Source: Virgifigura deserti
Lineage (GTDB): Bacteria > Pseudomonadota > Alphaproteobacteria > Dongiales > Dongiaceae
Assembly (NCBI GenBank): GCA_003576685.1
Contig: QOZR01000004.1
Coordinates: 186,001-250,000 of the forward strand
Reading direction: 5' to 3'
Length of the DNA: 64,000 nt
How positions within the stretch are numbered: the first letter of the stretch is position 1; the number at the start of each line of letters is the position of its first letter. Positions 1-9,787 of this stretch are shown one piece after another. The notes beneath the pieces were generated by a model that worked only from the letters and a program-made list of their open reading frames with translations, was not told the origin of the DNA and ran no database searches. The position numbers and the translations under genes were made by a program.

Positions 1-560
1 ACAGCGCCATCGAGGTTCTGCGCGAGCATGGCGCGCGCGTGGAGACCCGCGACCCCGTGTCCCGCGCGCAATATATCGACCTCAAGACCTGGCTGCCCGG
101 CGGCATGCTGACGAAAGTCGACCGGGCGAGCATGGCCAACTCGCTGGAAGTGCGCACGCCGCTGCTCGATCACCCCCTGGTCGAGTGGGCGGCGCGGCTG
201 CGGCCCGAGATGAAGATCCGTGGCATGGAAGGGAAATATATCCTGAAGAAGGCGGTCGAGCCGCTGCTGCCGCATGACCTGCTCTACCGCCCGAAACAGG
301 GATTCTCTCTCCCTCTGAAGTCCTGGCTTCGAACCGACCTCGCCGGTCATGTCGAAGATCTCGTCACCGACTCGACGCTGACCGACAGCGGCCTGTTCGA
401 CGGCGCCTTCCTGCGCCGCCTGGCCACGGAGCATCGGAGCGGCCGGTCCGACCACAGCCGCGCCCTTTGGTCCCTCATCATGTTCGATGCCTTTCTGCGG
501 CGCCCGTGGCTGGATCAGCCCGCCGCGGGAGATCGCCCGGCCACGGAAGCCGCGGAATGA
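1..560 (+). CDS. XrtA/PEP-CTERM-associated asparagine synthase-type amidotransferase (C-terminal part, cut by window edge)
   Basis: Only the C-terminal part of an AsnB-like amidotransferase is present, open from the first complete codon at base 3. The visible part is the ATP-pyrophosphatase (synthetase) half, with the typical '[23 protein letters not shown]' region split over residues near 35-60 and a later 'RPKQGF' motif. Family members transfer glutamine-derived amide nitrogen. In exosortase loci a dedicated subfamily is thought to modify polysaccharide sugars. The stop codon overlaps the next start (ATGA), so the two genes are translationally coupled. The exosortase context rests on the following prsK/prsR/prsT genes. 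The N-terminal glutaminase domain lies outside the window. Confidence 0.88.
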   Translation, partial: SAIEVLREHGARVETRDPVSRAQYIDLKTWLPGGMLTKVDRASMANSLEVRTPLLDHPLVEWAARLRPEMKIRGMEGKYILKKAVEPLLPHDLLYRPKQGFSLPLKSWLRTDLAGHVEDLVTDSTLTDSGLFDGAFLRRLATEHRSGRSDHSRALWSLIMFDAFLRRPWLDQPAAGDRPATEAAE

Positions 561-1747
561 CCATGCCGGACCGGCGGTCCGGCATCCCGCAGCGCGGCGC
601 ACTTCCTGTGGGGCCCGTGATCACCGCACCTGCTGTCGCGCACAGCAGGATCGAAGCGCTCTCGCGCGAAGGACAATCCGCGGCGGCGATCGAGGAGGCG
701 GACAGCTATTACAGCTCGCTGCCCTGGTACGCGAATTTCGCCGCGACTTGCCTCGATCCTGGCGAGCGGCTCCGCCTCTATGAGCTTTCCAGCGGAACCG
801 ACCAGCCGATCGTGCTTTTCCTGCGCGAGCGAGCCGACCGCTTCGGCCCCCTTCCGGCGCGGACCCTTGCCAGCCTGACGAATTACTATAGCTGCGGCTT
901 CTCGATCACCGGGCTCGATAGCGCGGCAGATGGCTCGACCGACGGCGCAGGGCGCATCGCGAACTGGGCTCGGGAGCTGCGTCGCGGCAAGAACCGGCCA
1001 GACCGGATCGCGTTCGATGCCCTGGATGCTCCGTCGCCGTCGTTCGATGCCCTCGTCGCGGGGCTGCGGGACGCCGGGTATTTGGTCGAAACCTATCCCC
1101 AGTTCGGCAACTGGTACCTGACGGTCCACGCCCCGGACTTCGACGCCTACTGGGCGGGCCGAGACGCGCGCCTGCGCAACACCGTGGAACGGAAGGAGCG
1201 AAAGCTGCGCCGCGAACATCAGATGACGATGGAGATCGTGGACGCGCCGAACGACGCCGAACGCGCCATCGCCGCCTATGAGGAGGTCTATGCCCAAAGC
1301 TGGAAGACGCCGGAGCCCTATGGCACCTTCATTCCCGGCCTGATCCGGACCGGCTTCGCGACCGCGGTCGCCACGGTCGGCCTGCTGCGGCTCGAGGATC
1401 GCCCGGTGGCGGCGCAGCTTTGGATCCGCCACCGCCACCGGCAACAGCATCGGGCGACGATCTTCAAGCTGGCCCACACCGAGTCGGCGAAGCAGTTCTC
1501 CGTCGGCTCGATCCTCACCCGGCACATGATGCGTCACGCGTTCGAGAACGGACGGGGAACCAGCCTCCGGGAAATCGATTTCGGCCGCGGCGACGACCCT
1601 TACAAGCGGCTTTGGCTGCCCGAACGGCGACAGCGCTGGGGCGTGATCGCCTATGAGCCGGCAACGCTGGCGGGCCTCGCCTATGCGGTGCGCAATCTCG
1701 GGCCGAAGGCGGTGCGCCGCCTCGCCCGCCGCCTGCTCCGCCGGTGA
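557..1747 (+). CDS. FemAB/CelD-like GNAT acyltransferase of the exosortase locus
   Basis: A 396-residue protein begins at an ATG overlapping the preceding stop by four bases. A second ATG two codons on could also be used. The C-terminal half has the BioF2/CelD-type acetyltransferase fold signature, including '[12 protein letters not shown]' and '[15 protein letters not shown]'. These mark FemAB-like or cellulose-biosynthesis-like GNAT proteins that are regularly found beside XrtA amidotransferases. The likely role is cytoplasmic acylation of a sugar or lipid-linked precursor of the exopolysaccharide. The donor and substrate cannot be read from the sequence. No signal peptide or membrane segment is visible. 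Confidence 0.82.
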   Translation: MTMPDRRSGIPQRGALPVGPVITAPAVAHSRIEALSREGQSAAAIEEADSYYSSLPWYANFAATCLDPGERLRLYELSSGTDQPIVLFLRERADRFGPLPARTLASLTNYYSCGFSITGLDSAADGSTDGAGRIANWARELRRGKNRPDRIAFDALDAPSPSFDALVAGLRDAGYLVETYPQFGNWYLTVHAPDFDAYWAGRDARLRNTVERKERKLRREHQMTMEIVDAPNDAERAIAAYEEVYAQSWKTPEPYGTFIPGLIRTGFATAVATVGLLRLEDRPVAAQLWIRHRHRQQHRATIFKLAHTESAKQFSVGSILTRHMMRHAFENGRGTSLREIDFGRGDDPYKRLWLPERRQRWGVIAYEPATLAGLAYAVRNLGPKAVRRLARRLLRR

Positions 1748-1846
1748 AGGATGTGGCCTGAAGTATGTGGCCCCGGGCGGACAGGACTGGTACTAATTGG
1801 TCGTTGGCGGGGGCAATTCAGATTGGCTCAACGGCTCATCGACATT

Positions 1847-1882
1847 CCTGAAATTCAAGCAAGTAGTTTCCATGATTTCAGG
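1847..1882. repeat. Inverted repeat upstream of prsK
   Basis: Eight-base arms (CCTGAAAT at 1847-1854 and ATTTCAGG at 1875-1882) are separated by 20 bases in the 195-base gap before prsK. The arms lie about 60 bases before the kinase start, so they could be an operator or a weak terminator of the upstream pair. No sigma-54 or clear sigma-70 promoter was found in this gap. Confidence 0.4.
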
Positions 1883-1942
1883 CCATTATATGTTGCTCCG
1901 GTGATTTGACATGATCGGGATTCGCGGCTGTTGGACAGTGGG

Positions 1943-4108
1943 ATGACAAGCATTATCACCCACGGCATAGCGGCCGGCGCCTATCTTCTCCTAACGGTCT
2001 TTCTCTTGACCGGATGGCGCCGCCGGGGCATCGGGCTCGCCCTGATCGCCACCACGGCCCTGACGGCGCTGTGGGCCGGCATCGTGGCCATCGGCGGAGT
2101 CTACCCTCTTCCCACAGCCCTCGGTCCGCTGAGCGAACTGGCGCGGACCGGCGCCTGGATCGTCTTCCTTCTGCTGATTCGCGGTCTCCTCGCCCGAGGC
2201 GATGCCGCCGCCCATATCTGGCGCGATCCGCTGGCGGCGGTCGGCCTCGCGCTGATCTGCGTCGAGCTGATCGATGTGACCGCCGGGGCCGTGGCGAGTG
2301 GCTGGAGTCCACCCGTCGATGTCGGCCTGTTCACGCGGCTTGGTCTCGCCGTGCTGGGGCTGCTGCTGGTCGAGAATCTTTTCATGCAGACCCGGGAAGG
2401 CGCGCGCTGGGCCTTCAAGCACCTGCTGATCGGCGTCGGCGCGCTGTTCGCCTTCGACCTGTTCCTCTATTCGCAGGCCCTGCTCTTCAAGAAGGCCGAT
2501 CCGGTCATCGTCGATGCCCGTCCCCTGGTGAATACGGCGATCGTTCCGTTCATCCTCGTCGCGGCGGTGCGCATCCGCAATCTGGCGTTTAATGTCGCGG
2601 TGTCGCGGACCGCCGTGCTGCAGACCACGGCCCTGATCGGCAGCGGCCTTTACCTTCTAGCCGTCGCGGGGATCGGCTTCCTGATGCGCGAAATGAACCT
2701 GACCTGGGGGCCCGTTCTTCAGATCCTGTTCTTCTCCGGCGCCGCCATGGTTCTGGTCGTGCTGCTCCTGTCCGGGGAGCTCCGCGCCCGCGTGAAGATG
2801 TTCATCGCGCAGAATTTCTTCACCTTCGCCTACGATTATCGTCAGGAATGGCTACGCTTCATCCGCACCATGTCGTCGGACGACATCCGCATCACGTCAT
2901 CGTCGGACGACGGCGGAACGCTCTACAACCGCGCGATCCAGGCTGTCGCCGACGTCTTCGAGTGCAGCGCCGGCGCCTTGTACTTGCGCGGCCGCGGTGA
3001 CATCTATGCGCTGGCGGGCCGTCGCGACTGGGGCAGCGCAGCGTCCTGCGTCGCCTTGCCGACGGCACTCGCCGAGCAGATGGAGCGCCGTGACGCGGTG
3101 CTCGATCTCCGCGGCGGCGTCGCCGTTGAGAGCGACGACGCGAAGGCCGACGCGGTGATGGCCTGGGTGCGCGCACTCGAGGACCCCTGGCTGCTGATCC
3201 CCTTGCGGGCGCGCGGCCAGATCGTCGGCGCAATCGTGCTGGGCCAGCCCCGCGCGCCGCGGAAGCTCAATTGGGAGGACGAGGATCTTCTCGACATCCT
3301 CGCCGTCCAGATCGGCAGCTATATCGCCGAGGAGCAAGCCATCCGGGCGCTGATCGAGGCGCAACGCTTCGAGCGGCTGAGCAAGAGGTTCAGCTTCGTC
3401 GCGCACGACCTGAAGAACCTGGTGAGCCAATTGTCACTGGTCCTCCACCACGCCGAGCGCCACGGCAATAACCCGGAGTTCCAGCAGGACGTGTTGGAGA
3501 CGGTTCGCGGCTCGGTGGCAAAGATGCAGACGATGCTGACCCGGCTGCGCGAAGGCGCCGACAGCGAGCCGACCGGGGAAACGGTGGAGATCGGCGCCCT
3601 GCTGAGCGAGCTGTTGGAGCGCAAGAAGGTCCTTCGCGACGTGGCATGGGGCGGCACGATCGAGGACGGCGCTCGGGTCACGGCCGATCGGATGGCGCTG
3701 TCCGGCGTGCTGGACAATCTGATCCAAAACGCGATCGAGGCCGTAGGAACCGGCGGGCGCGTCGAAATCGACTGCCGCGCCCGGCGGGGGGACGCGGTGA
3801 TCGAGATCCGCGATAACGGGCCCGGCATGACCCAGGCTTTCATCGAGCAGAACCTTTTCACCCCCTTCACCTCGACCAAGAGCAGCGGATTTGGTATCGG
3901 CATGTACCAGACGCGCGAACTGGCCGAAAGCTGGGGCGGCCGAGTCGAGATCGAGAGTCAGGTGGGTGTCGGCACGACGATCCGGCTTATCCTGCCGCTG
4001 GCGGCCGCTCACCCCATATCGGTATCAGTCGAGACGGACACCCAACGGGAGAGGACCCAGCGGGAGAAGGCCCCGCGGGAGAAAGCATTGGGCAGGACGG
4101 AGCAGTGA
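1943..4108 (+). CDS. prsK: PrsK, membrane histidine kinase of the XrtA/PEP-CTERM system
   Basis: A 721-residue kinase. I chose the ATG at 1943; an in-frame TTG at 1931 would add four residues. The first 280 residues contain about eight hydrophobic membrane segments. A GAF-like domain follows (roughly residues 330-460), then a His-containing dimerisation helix with 'VAHDLKN' (His near residue 488). A HATPase domain follows with N-box 'NLIQNAIEAV' and glycine-rich 'DNGPGM' and 'GFGIGMY' boxes. This architecture is that of PrsK, which pairs with PrsR. The C-terminus carries an odd charged tail of Q-R-E-K repeats not needed for the catalytic fold. The stop overlaps the prsR GTG start, indicating one operon. 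Confidence 0.93.
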   Translation: MTSIITHGIAAGAYLLLTVFLLTGWRRRGIGLALIATTALTALWAGIVAIGGVYPLPTALGPLSELARTGAWIVFLLLIRGLLARGDAAAHIWRDPLAAVGLALICVELIDVTAGAVASGWSPPVDVGLFTRLGLAVLGLLLVENLFMQTREGARWAFKHLLIGVGALFAFDLFLYSQALLFKKADPVIVDARPLVNTAIVPFILVAAVRIRNLAFNVAVSRTAVLQTTALIGSGLYLLAVAGIGFLMREMNLTWGPVLQILFFSGAAMVLVVLLLSGELRARVKMFIAQNFFTFAYDYRQEWLRFIRTMSSDDIRITSSSDDGGTLYNRAIQAVADVFECSAGALYLRGRGDIYALAGRRDWGSAASCVALPTALAEQMERRDAVLDLRGGVAVESDDAKADAVMAWVRALEDPWLLIPLRARGQIVGAIVLGQPRAPRKLNWEDEDLLDILAVQIGSYIAEEQAIRALIEAQRFERLSKRFSFVAHDLKNLVSQLSLVLHHAERHGNNPEFQQDVLETVRGSVAKMQTMLTRLREGADSEPTGETVEIGALLSELLERKKVLRDVAWGGTIEDGARVTADRMALSGVLDNLIQNAIEAVGTGGRVEIDCRARRGDAVIEIRDNGPGMTQAFIEQNLFTPFTSTKSSGFGIGMYQTRELAESWGGRVEIESQVGVGTTIRLILPLAAAHPISVSVETDTQRERTQREKAPREKALGRTEQ

Positions 4109-5457
4109 ACACGCACAACCTTCTGCTAGTCGACGACGATCCGGCGATTCTGCGCATGCTGCGCTGGTCGTTCGAGAATTATCAGGTCCATACGGCGTCC
4201 AACAGGGCCGAGGCGCTTCGGCAGGTTGCCGAAACCCAGCCGCCCGTCGTAACCCTCGATCTCGGGCTTCCGCCGATGCCGGACGACGCGATCGAAGGGT
4301 TGGCGACGCTCGAGCAGATCCTGTCGACGGCGCCCGACACGAAGGTGATCGTCGTCACCGGCAACGAGGACCGCACCAACGCCGTCAAGGCGATCGGCCT
4401 CGGCGCCTACGATTTCTACCAGAAGCCGATCGACGCCGAGATTCTCTCGCTGATCGTCGATCGCGCCTTCAAGCTGTGGGAGCTCGAGGCCGAGAACCGT
4501 CGTTTGAAGGGGACCGGCGACGAGGCCTTCTTTGGAATTACGACGGCCAGCGAGCCGATGCAGCGTGTCTGCCGGAGCATCGAAAAGGTGGCGCCGACGG
4601 ATGCGAGCGTACTGCTGCTCGGGGAAAGCGGGACCGGGAAGGAACTCCTCGCCCACGCGCTGCATAATCTGAGCGATCGCAAGAACGCCCCGTTCATCGC
4701 GATCAATTGCGGCGCCATCCCGGAGGCCCTCCTGGAAAGCGAATTGTTCGGCCACGAGAAGGGCGCCTTCACGGGGGCCATCCGGCAGGTCAAGGGCAAG
4801 ATCGAGCTTGCGCAGCGGGGCACGCTGTTCCTCGACGAGATCGGCGATATGCCGATGTCTCTGCAGGTCAAGCTGCTGCGTTTCCTGCAGGAGCGGGTGA
4901 TCGAGCGCATCGGCGGACGGGACCAGATCCCGGTCGACGTTCGAATCGTCTGCGCCACCAACCGCAACCTCCACGAACGGATCGCCGGGGGGCAGTTTCG
5001 CGAGGACCTGTTCTACCGCATCAGCGAGATTTCGATCGATATCCCGCCCCTGCGTGCCCGCGGCGACGACAGCGTGGTGCTGGCCTGCCATTTCATCGAG
5101 AAGTACGGCCGCAACGACAGCAAGCGGAAGCTGAAGCTCTCAGCCGAGGCGCTGGCCGCACTTCGCGAATATCACTGGCCGGGCAATGTGCGCGAGTTGG
5201 AGAACCGCGTCAAACGGGCGGTCATCCTCGCCGAGACCAGCATCATCGGCGCTGCCGACCTTGATCTCCGGTCGACGGAAGCGGCGAACACGATGCCCAC
5301 TCTTCGCGAGGCGCGCGAGAAGGCGGAGCGCTCCATCCTGCTCGATGCGTTGAACAGCGCCGAAGGCAACCTCTCGGTCGCCGCCAAGATGCTAGGGGTG
5401 AGCCGGCCGACGATCTACAGCCTACTGAAGCAGCTTAACATTAAATGGCCGCCCTGA
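4105..5457 (+). CDS. prsR: PrsR, sigma-54-dependent response regulator
   Basis: A 450-residue NtrC-type activator starting at a GTG that overlaps prsK. The receiver domain has acidic residues at 10-12, phospho-acceptor Asp52 and Lys107. The AAA+ domain carries Walker A GESGTGKE (173-180), the sigma-54 contact loop GAFTGA (220-225) and Walker B LFLDE (241-245). The C-terminus is a Fis-type helix-turn-helix ('SVAAKMLGVSRPTIYSLL'). The family activates RpoN promoters of exosortase-locus and PEP-CTERM genes. Two strong sigma-54 promoters occur later in this window, but whether PrsR acts on either is unknown. Confidence 0.95.
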   Translation: MNTHNLLLVDDDPAILRMLRWSFENYQVHTASNRAEALRQVAETQPPVVTLDLGLPPMPDDAIEGLATLEQILSTAPDTKVIVVTGNEDRTNAVKAIGLGAYDFYQKPIDAEILSLIVDRAFKLWELEAENRRLKGTGDEAFFGITTASEPMQRVCRSIEKVAPTDASVLLLGESGTGKELLAHALHNLSDRKNAPFIAINCGAIPEALLESELFGHEKGAFTGAIRQVKGKIELAQRGTLFLDEIGDMPMSLQVKLLRFLQERVIERIGGRDQIPVDVRIVCATNRNLHERIAGGQFREDLFYRISEISIDIPPLRARGDDSVVLACHFIEKYGRNDSKRKLKLSAEALAALREYHWPGNVRELENRVKRAVILAETSIIGAADLDLRSTEAANTMPTLREAREKAERSILLDALNSAEGNLSVAAKMLGVSRPTIYSLLKQLNIKWPP

Positions 5458-5567
5458 CGACGGACTGCCGCCCGCGGAAGCATCTTCGCGTGCCGGCAGA
5501 AAGCCTTTATCATGGGGGCGTGACACCGCGTCCCGCAAACTCACAGTCTGTGGACAGAAGGAGCATC

Positions 5568-8423
5568 ATGCGCGAACGACGACTCTTCCGCCCCCTTCTG
5601 ATCGGTTCGGCCCTGACGGCGCTCCTTGCCCTGACGGCCCCGTTCGACGCATCGGCGGTGACGGTCGACCAGGAGCGGTCGGCGTCCTACTACCAGGATG
5701 CGCTGCAACAGCTCGAGGACGGCGATGCCGCGGCCGCGATCATTCAGCTGCGCAACGCCCTGCAACAGGATCCGGGCAACGTCGAGGCCCGCCAGCTGCT
5801 CGGCCGGCTCTATCTCAGCGCAGGGGACGGCCCGTCCGCGGAGAAGGAACTGGGGCGGGCCCTGGAGGCGCAACCGAGCGACGAGACCGAAATCCTGCTC
5901 GGCAACGCGCTGCTGATGCAGCAGAAATACGAGGAAGTCCTTTCGACGGTGTCGCGTGAGGCTTCGACGCCGGAGCAGCGCCAGGAAAAGCTGCTGATCC
6001 TCGGAAACGCGCATTTCGGTCTCGACGAGGTGGAAGAAGCTGAAGCGATCTATCGCGAGATCCTGTCGAGCGCTCCGGCCTCCGTCGGCGCGAACTTCGC
6101 GCTCGCCCGCCTGAAGGGGGCCGTCGGCGATCTGGACGCCGCGAGCGACTACCTGTCGACGGCGCTCGAAACCGATCCGGAATTTTTCGAAGGCTGGCTT
6201 CTCAAGGCGGAGATCGCCCTTCGCCACCAGCAGTACGACGCCGCCTTCGAAGCGCTCGACAAGGCCGATCGAATCCGGCCGGGCAATACCGGCGCCATGC
6301 TGGCGCGCGCGCAGGCGCTGCTGCAGACGGGAAAGGTCGACGAAGGCGAAGAGCAGGTCAAGGCCATCCTCGAGCGCCAGCCCAACCAGACCTTCGCGAA
6401 GTATCTGCAGGCCGGCATCTATTTCGCGCGCGGCGATTACGAGGAGGCCGACCGGGTCTTCTTCACGATTCAGGATGAATTGCGCAACTTCACGCCGGCG
6501 CTGCTGCTGGGTGGCCTGATCAAGTTCGGCACCGAGCAATATGCCCAGGCGGAGCAGTTCCTGTCGCGCTATGTCGCCGCGCAACCGCAGAATGTCGCCG
6601 CCAAGCGCGTGCTGGCGCTCGTCAATTTGCGGCTGGGGAATCCCCATGCCACGGTCCGGATTCTCGAATCGGTGGTCGCCGCGAATCCCGACGATCTGGC
6701 GGCAATGCAGCTCTTGGCCAGCGGCTATATGCGGACCGAGAATTACGACCAAGCGGCGGAGGCCTTCGAGAAGGTTGCGCGATCGGACAATCCGGCCTTC
6801 GCCCAGCAGGCCCGCACGTCGCTCGCCTTGCTCGGCACGTCGCTCGGCATCAGCGGCGCGCCGGTAGCCGACGCCGAGGAGCAAGCGGCAGCCCAGCCGA
6901 GTGGCGAGCCAGGCGCCGAGCCGGCCCCTGCCGGAACGTTGATGCCGGCCGACGAGCTGTCGCGGGGCATCGTCCTGGTGTTGGATTATCTCAAGACCCG
7001 CGACTTCGAGGCCGCGCTTGACGAAGTCGAGTCCCTGAAGTCAACCCATCCGGACAATCCCGTCGTCCTCAATATCGAAGGCGGAATCCATCTCGCCCGT
7101 GGCGACGAGGAGTCGGCCCGGGAGAGCTTCGAGAAGGCGCTGGAGCTCAATCCGGACTTCATATCCGCGCTCAACAATCTCGACCGCCTCGACCTGCGCG
7201 CCGGCAATCCGGAGGCGGTGGAGGGCAGGATGCGCGACCGCCTGGAGCGGGACCCGACGGACGAGCAGATGCTCCTGCGTCTGGCCCAGTTCCTGACGAG
7301 CCAGGAACGTCCGGACGAGGCTCAGGCGCTTCTGGACTCCGCCCGCGGGTCAATGCCGGAAAGCATCGCCGTTCGCGAAGCCCTTGTCGTCTCCTACCTC
7401 ACCGAAGGCACGCCCGAGCGGGCCGTGCCGATCGCCAAGGAGATGGCCGACATCGCGCCCGAGAACCCGGCCGTGCTGACCTTCGCCGGGCGCACGCTGC
7501 TCCAGGCAGAGATGCCGGCTGAGGCTGTCGGCATGTTCGAGAGGCTGAGGGTGGTGCAGCCGGACTCCCCCGCCGCTCAGCTTCTGCTCGCCGACGCGCT
7601 GTTCGCGGCCGAGAGGAAAGACGAGGCCCGCGCGATGCTCGTCGATCTGCGCGAGCGGAATCCGGAGAACGTTCCGGCCGCCGCCGGTCTCATCAATTTC
7701 GCCCTTTCGGACGATCAGGCCGAGGAAGCGTTGCGGATCGCGACCGACCTGGCGGCGCAGGATGCGGTCGCGTCCGCGCAGCTTCAGGCCGACGTGCTGC
7801 GACGGACGGGTCGCGCCGATAAGGCCGTTGCGGTGCTTTCCGACGCGTTCCAGGAGAACCCGGTGTCGCCGCTTGCGCTCGATCTGTTTCTCGCTCAGCG
7901 GTCGGTCGGACAGGTCGAGGAGGGAATCAAGGGTCTGACCGCGTGGGTGGAGGCGCACCCGGACGATCGGCCGGCACGGCTGGCGCTGGCCTCGGCGCTG
8001 ATCGAGACCGGTGATTACGAGACCGCGTCGGCTCAGTACGAGACGCTGGTGACGTCCGATCCGAACGACGCTGCGGCGCTGAATAATCTGGCCTGGCTCA
8101 AGAACGAGTTGGGCGAGCCGAACGCGCTGGACTATGCGCGACGGGCCCATGACCTCGCCCCCGAATCCCCCGAGATCGCCGATACGCTAGGCTGGATGCT
8201 GGTCCAATCGGAGGACACGGCCGAGGAGGGATTGGCGCTGCTTCGCGAGGCCGCCACCGCGGCGCCGGCCAATGCGGATATCCAGTATCATCTGGCCTAT
8301 GCGCTTCGCGCGAGCGGCGATCAGGATGAGGCGCAGGCGATCCTGGAGAAGCTGCTGGCGACCGATCAGCCCTTCACGGAACGTGACGCGGCGCAGTCCC
8401 TCCTTACGGAACTGCGTGGTTAG
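5568..8423 (+). CDS. prsT: PrsT, secreted TPR-repeat protein of the XrtA/PEP-CTERM system
   Basis: A 951-residue protein. The start at 5568 is preceded by an AAGGAG ribosome-binding site and gives a clean signal peptide ending near 'ASA' (residues 1-25). The mature protein is almost entirely tetratricopeptide repeats, roughly twenty units, with an Ala/Glu/Pro-rich linker around residues 430-455 dividing the array in two. PrsT proteins sit next to PrsK/PrsR and are thought to act in the periplasm in export or assembly of the polymer or sorted proteins. The gap from prsR is 110 bases. The stop TAG is the first triplet of a palindromic repeat. Confidence 0.93.
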   Translation: MRERRLFRPLLIGSALTALLALTAPFDASAVTVDQERSASYYQDALQQLEDGDAAAAIIQLRNALQQDPGNVEARQLLGRLYLSAGDGPSAEKELGRALEAQPSDETEILLGNALLMQQKYEEVLSTVSREASTPEQRQEKLLILGNAHFGLDEVEEAEAIYREILSSAPASVGANFALARLKGAVGDLDAASDYLSTALETDPEFFEGWLLKAEIALRHQQYDAAFEALDKADRIRPGNTGAMLARAQALLQTGKVDEGEEQVKAILERQPNQTFAKYLQAGIYFARGDYEEADRVFFTIQDELRNFTPALLLGGLIKFGTEQYAQAEQFLSRYVAAQPQNVAAKRVLALVNLRLGNPHATVRILESVVAANPDDLAAMQLLASGYMRTENYDQAAEAFEKVARSDNPAFAQQARTSLALLGTSLGISGAPVADAEEQAAAQPSGEPGAEPAPAGTLMPADELSRGIVLVLDYLKTRDFEAALDEVESLKSTHPDNPVVLNIEGGIHLARGDEESARESFEKALELNPDFISALNNLDRLDLRAGNPEAVEGRMRDRLERDPTDEQMLLRLAQFLTSQERPDEAQALLDSARGSMPESIAVREALVVSYLTEGTPERAVPIAKEMADIAPENPAVLTFAGRTLLQAEMPAEAVGMFERLRVVQPDSPAAQLLLADALFAAERKDEARAMLVDLRERNPENVPAAAGLINFALSDDQAEEALRIATDLAAQDAVASAQLQADVLRRTGRADKAVAVLSDAFQENPVSPLALDLFLAQRSVGQVEEGIKGLTAWVEAHPDDRPARLALASALIETGDYETASAQYETLVTSDPNDAAALNNLAWLKNELGEPNALDYARRAHDLAPESPEIADTLGWMLVQSEDTAEEGLALLREAATAAPANADIQYHLAYALRASGDQDEAQAILEKLLATDQPFTERDAAQSLLTELRG

Positions 8424-8468
8424 AGCCTGATCCGATCAGGTTGGGTCAACCTGATCGGATCGTGCTCT
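8421..8468. repeat. Palindromic repeat, copy A, overlapping the prsT stop
   Basis: The near-perfect palindrome has 22-base arms differing only at two adjacent positions, around a three-base centre. It starts with TAGAGC and ends with GTGCTCT. Its first three bases are the prsT stop codon. The core GATCCGATCAGGTTG recurs in related form at 14731, 15595 and 21314. It could form a strong hairpin and so may also end prsT transcription. Confidence 0.8.
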
Positions 8469-8487
8469 CATGTGATGGCCCCGAAGT

Positions 8488-8508
8488 TCGGCACATTATT
8501 TGTGCCGA
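8488..8508. repeat. Inverted repeat between converging genes
   Basis: Seven-base arms TCGGCAC and GTGCCGA surround a seven-base AT-only centre. A longer-range pair, CGAAGTTCG at 8482-8490 and CGAACTTCG at 8530-8538, encloses it. It lies between the 3' ends of prsT and the deacetylase gene. A bidirectional terminator or regulator site is possible, though there is no T-tract. The GG/GC spacing does not fit a sigma-54 promoter. Confidence 0.4.
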
Positions 8509-8549
8509 TTCACGCGAAATTCGAATGATCGAACTTCGCGATCAGGACA

Positions 8550-9617
8550 TTAGAGGCCGGCGGCTCCGGCGATGGGAGGCTTGACGGGTTTCCGTGCGCT
8601 GTTCAACAGCATCTCCCGAACCGTCAGCGGGTCGCTGGGCACGCCGCCGAACTCGCCCGTGAAGATGGCGCAGAACTGTTCGACCGACTCGATAAAGCGC
8701 CGGAGGTCCGCATCGGATCGCACATAGGGGGTGTTGCCCGGGACGAGCGACGGGCTGTGATAGGTCAGGCTAAAGATCCGGACGCCCTGTCGCAGCAGCG
8801 CGCGCAGCAGGCGCACATGCTGCCGATGGGACTCCCCTTCCGGGCTCAGGGTGATCCGCTCGAGGAGATGCAGCTGCGCGAGAATTCCCCCGAGATGCAG
8901 CCCGCGACCGAATCGCGAGTACAGAAAAGGGTCGAGCTGCGGCCCGGCCGGCGCGAAAAGACCGGTGTACCCCCGCGTCATCGGAATCTCGAGAATCTCC
9001 CCCACGCCGCCGACCCAATAGGGTACCGGCCGCACGCGACGAAAATCAGGCCCGAACTTCCAGCGGAAGTCGACGCCCGGCACGGCACTCAGATCGATCG
9101 TGTAGCCGGCCTCCGCCAGGGTCCGGAAGGTGCTCGGGCCGAGCCCATATCGGCCGGCCTTGTAGATTTGAGGCACGAGGCCGAGCACATCCTCGATCTT
9201 GCGGGACAATGTCTCGAGCTTGCGCCGCTCCAGATCGGGCGGAAGATTTCCGGGATAGGAGTTCCGGTCCGAAATCTGTTCCTGGAAGGGCGGATTGACC
9301 CAGGGCTGAAGATGCGTGCCGATGATGCAGGCGTCGGCATCCAACAGCTCGCGCAGCGGCGCCGCGCCCTCAGCTTGGCTGATGACCGGGTAGTCGATGA
9401 CGTAGGTCGGCTTGATGCCGAACTTCTCGAAGATGCGGTGCATCTGGTACTGCGCCGCCATCGAGCGGACATTCACCTCGGTCCGCGAGAACGGCTTCGC
9501 CCAGTCGAATTCCTCTTCGGTATCGACGATGACCAGCAACATCGGGCGGGCGTCCCTGGACAGCTCTATGAGCTGCCAGTCGTCCTTGAACAGGACTCCG
9601 GAATGACTTGTTATCAC
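8550..9617 (-). CDS. WalW-like polysaccharide deacetylase-family protein
   Basis: This 355-residue protein shows a divergent NodB-type fold. The N-terminal strand ends in 'IVDTEEEFDW', which supplies the metal or catalytic acid. It is followed by 'GTHLQPWVNPP', a later 'YKAGRYG' and, near the end, 'SLTYHSPSL'. WalW-type proteins of this kind occur in exopolysaccharide and lipopolysaccharide loci and are presumed to remove acetyl groups from polymer or precursor sugars. There is no signal peptide, so cytoplasmic action is implied. It converges on prsT and is separated by 170 bases from the divergent protease gene. The substrate is unknown. Confidence 0.82.
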   Translation of the reverse strand: MITSHSGVLFKDDWQLIELSRDARPMLLVIVDTEEEFDWAKPFSRTEVNVRSMAAQYQMHRIFEKFGIKPTYVIDYPVISQAEGAAPLRELLDADACIIGTHLQPWVNPPFQEQISDRNSYPGNLPPDLERRKLETLSRKIEDVLGLVPQIYKAGRYGLGPSTFRTLAEAGYTIDLSAVPGVDFRWKFGPDFRRVRPVPYWVGGVGEILEIPMTRGYTGLFAPAGPQLDPFLYSRFGRGLHLGGILAQLHLLERITLSPEGESHRQHVRLLRALLRQGVRIFSLTYHSPSLVPGNTPYVRSDADLRRFIESVEQFCAIFTGEFGGVPSDPLTVREMLLNSARKPVKPPIAGAAGL

Positions 9618-9787
9618 ATCACTGCGCGTTCTTCGCTCGACACATTCTTACACGTCATGGAGCTGCAAAAAGCTTCCGAACCATCAATTGCCTTAAACCA
9701 GCGACTATGAAGGCTGCGTAAAGACCCTATCATGGGGCTCGGAACAAGAGCAACAAACCCGCCCCAACGGCGGCCCAGGGAAGAGAT

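Noticed and set aside
467..556. Extended N-terminus for the FemAB-like gene from base 467
   Set aside because: It would overlap the amidotransferase gene by 94 bases, and its residues look like an out-of-frame reading. The ATGA junction at 557 is the natural start.
515..1537. Long open frame on the minus strand opposite the FemAB-like gene
   Set aside because: It is the shadow of a GC-rich gene. The composition is Arg/Gly/Asp-rich without domain features and there is no ribosome-binding site.
1790..1830. Possible sigma-54 promoter before prsK
   Set aside because: TTGGC and GGC elements occur but the GG and GC pairs are not twelve bases apart.
8488..8508. GGCAC...GTGC sequence as a sigma-54 promoter
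   Set aside because: The -12 position reads GT in place of GC in both directions, and the site lies between two gene ends.
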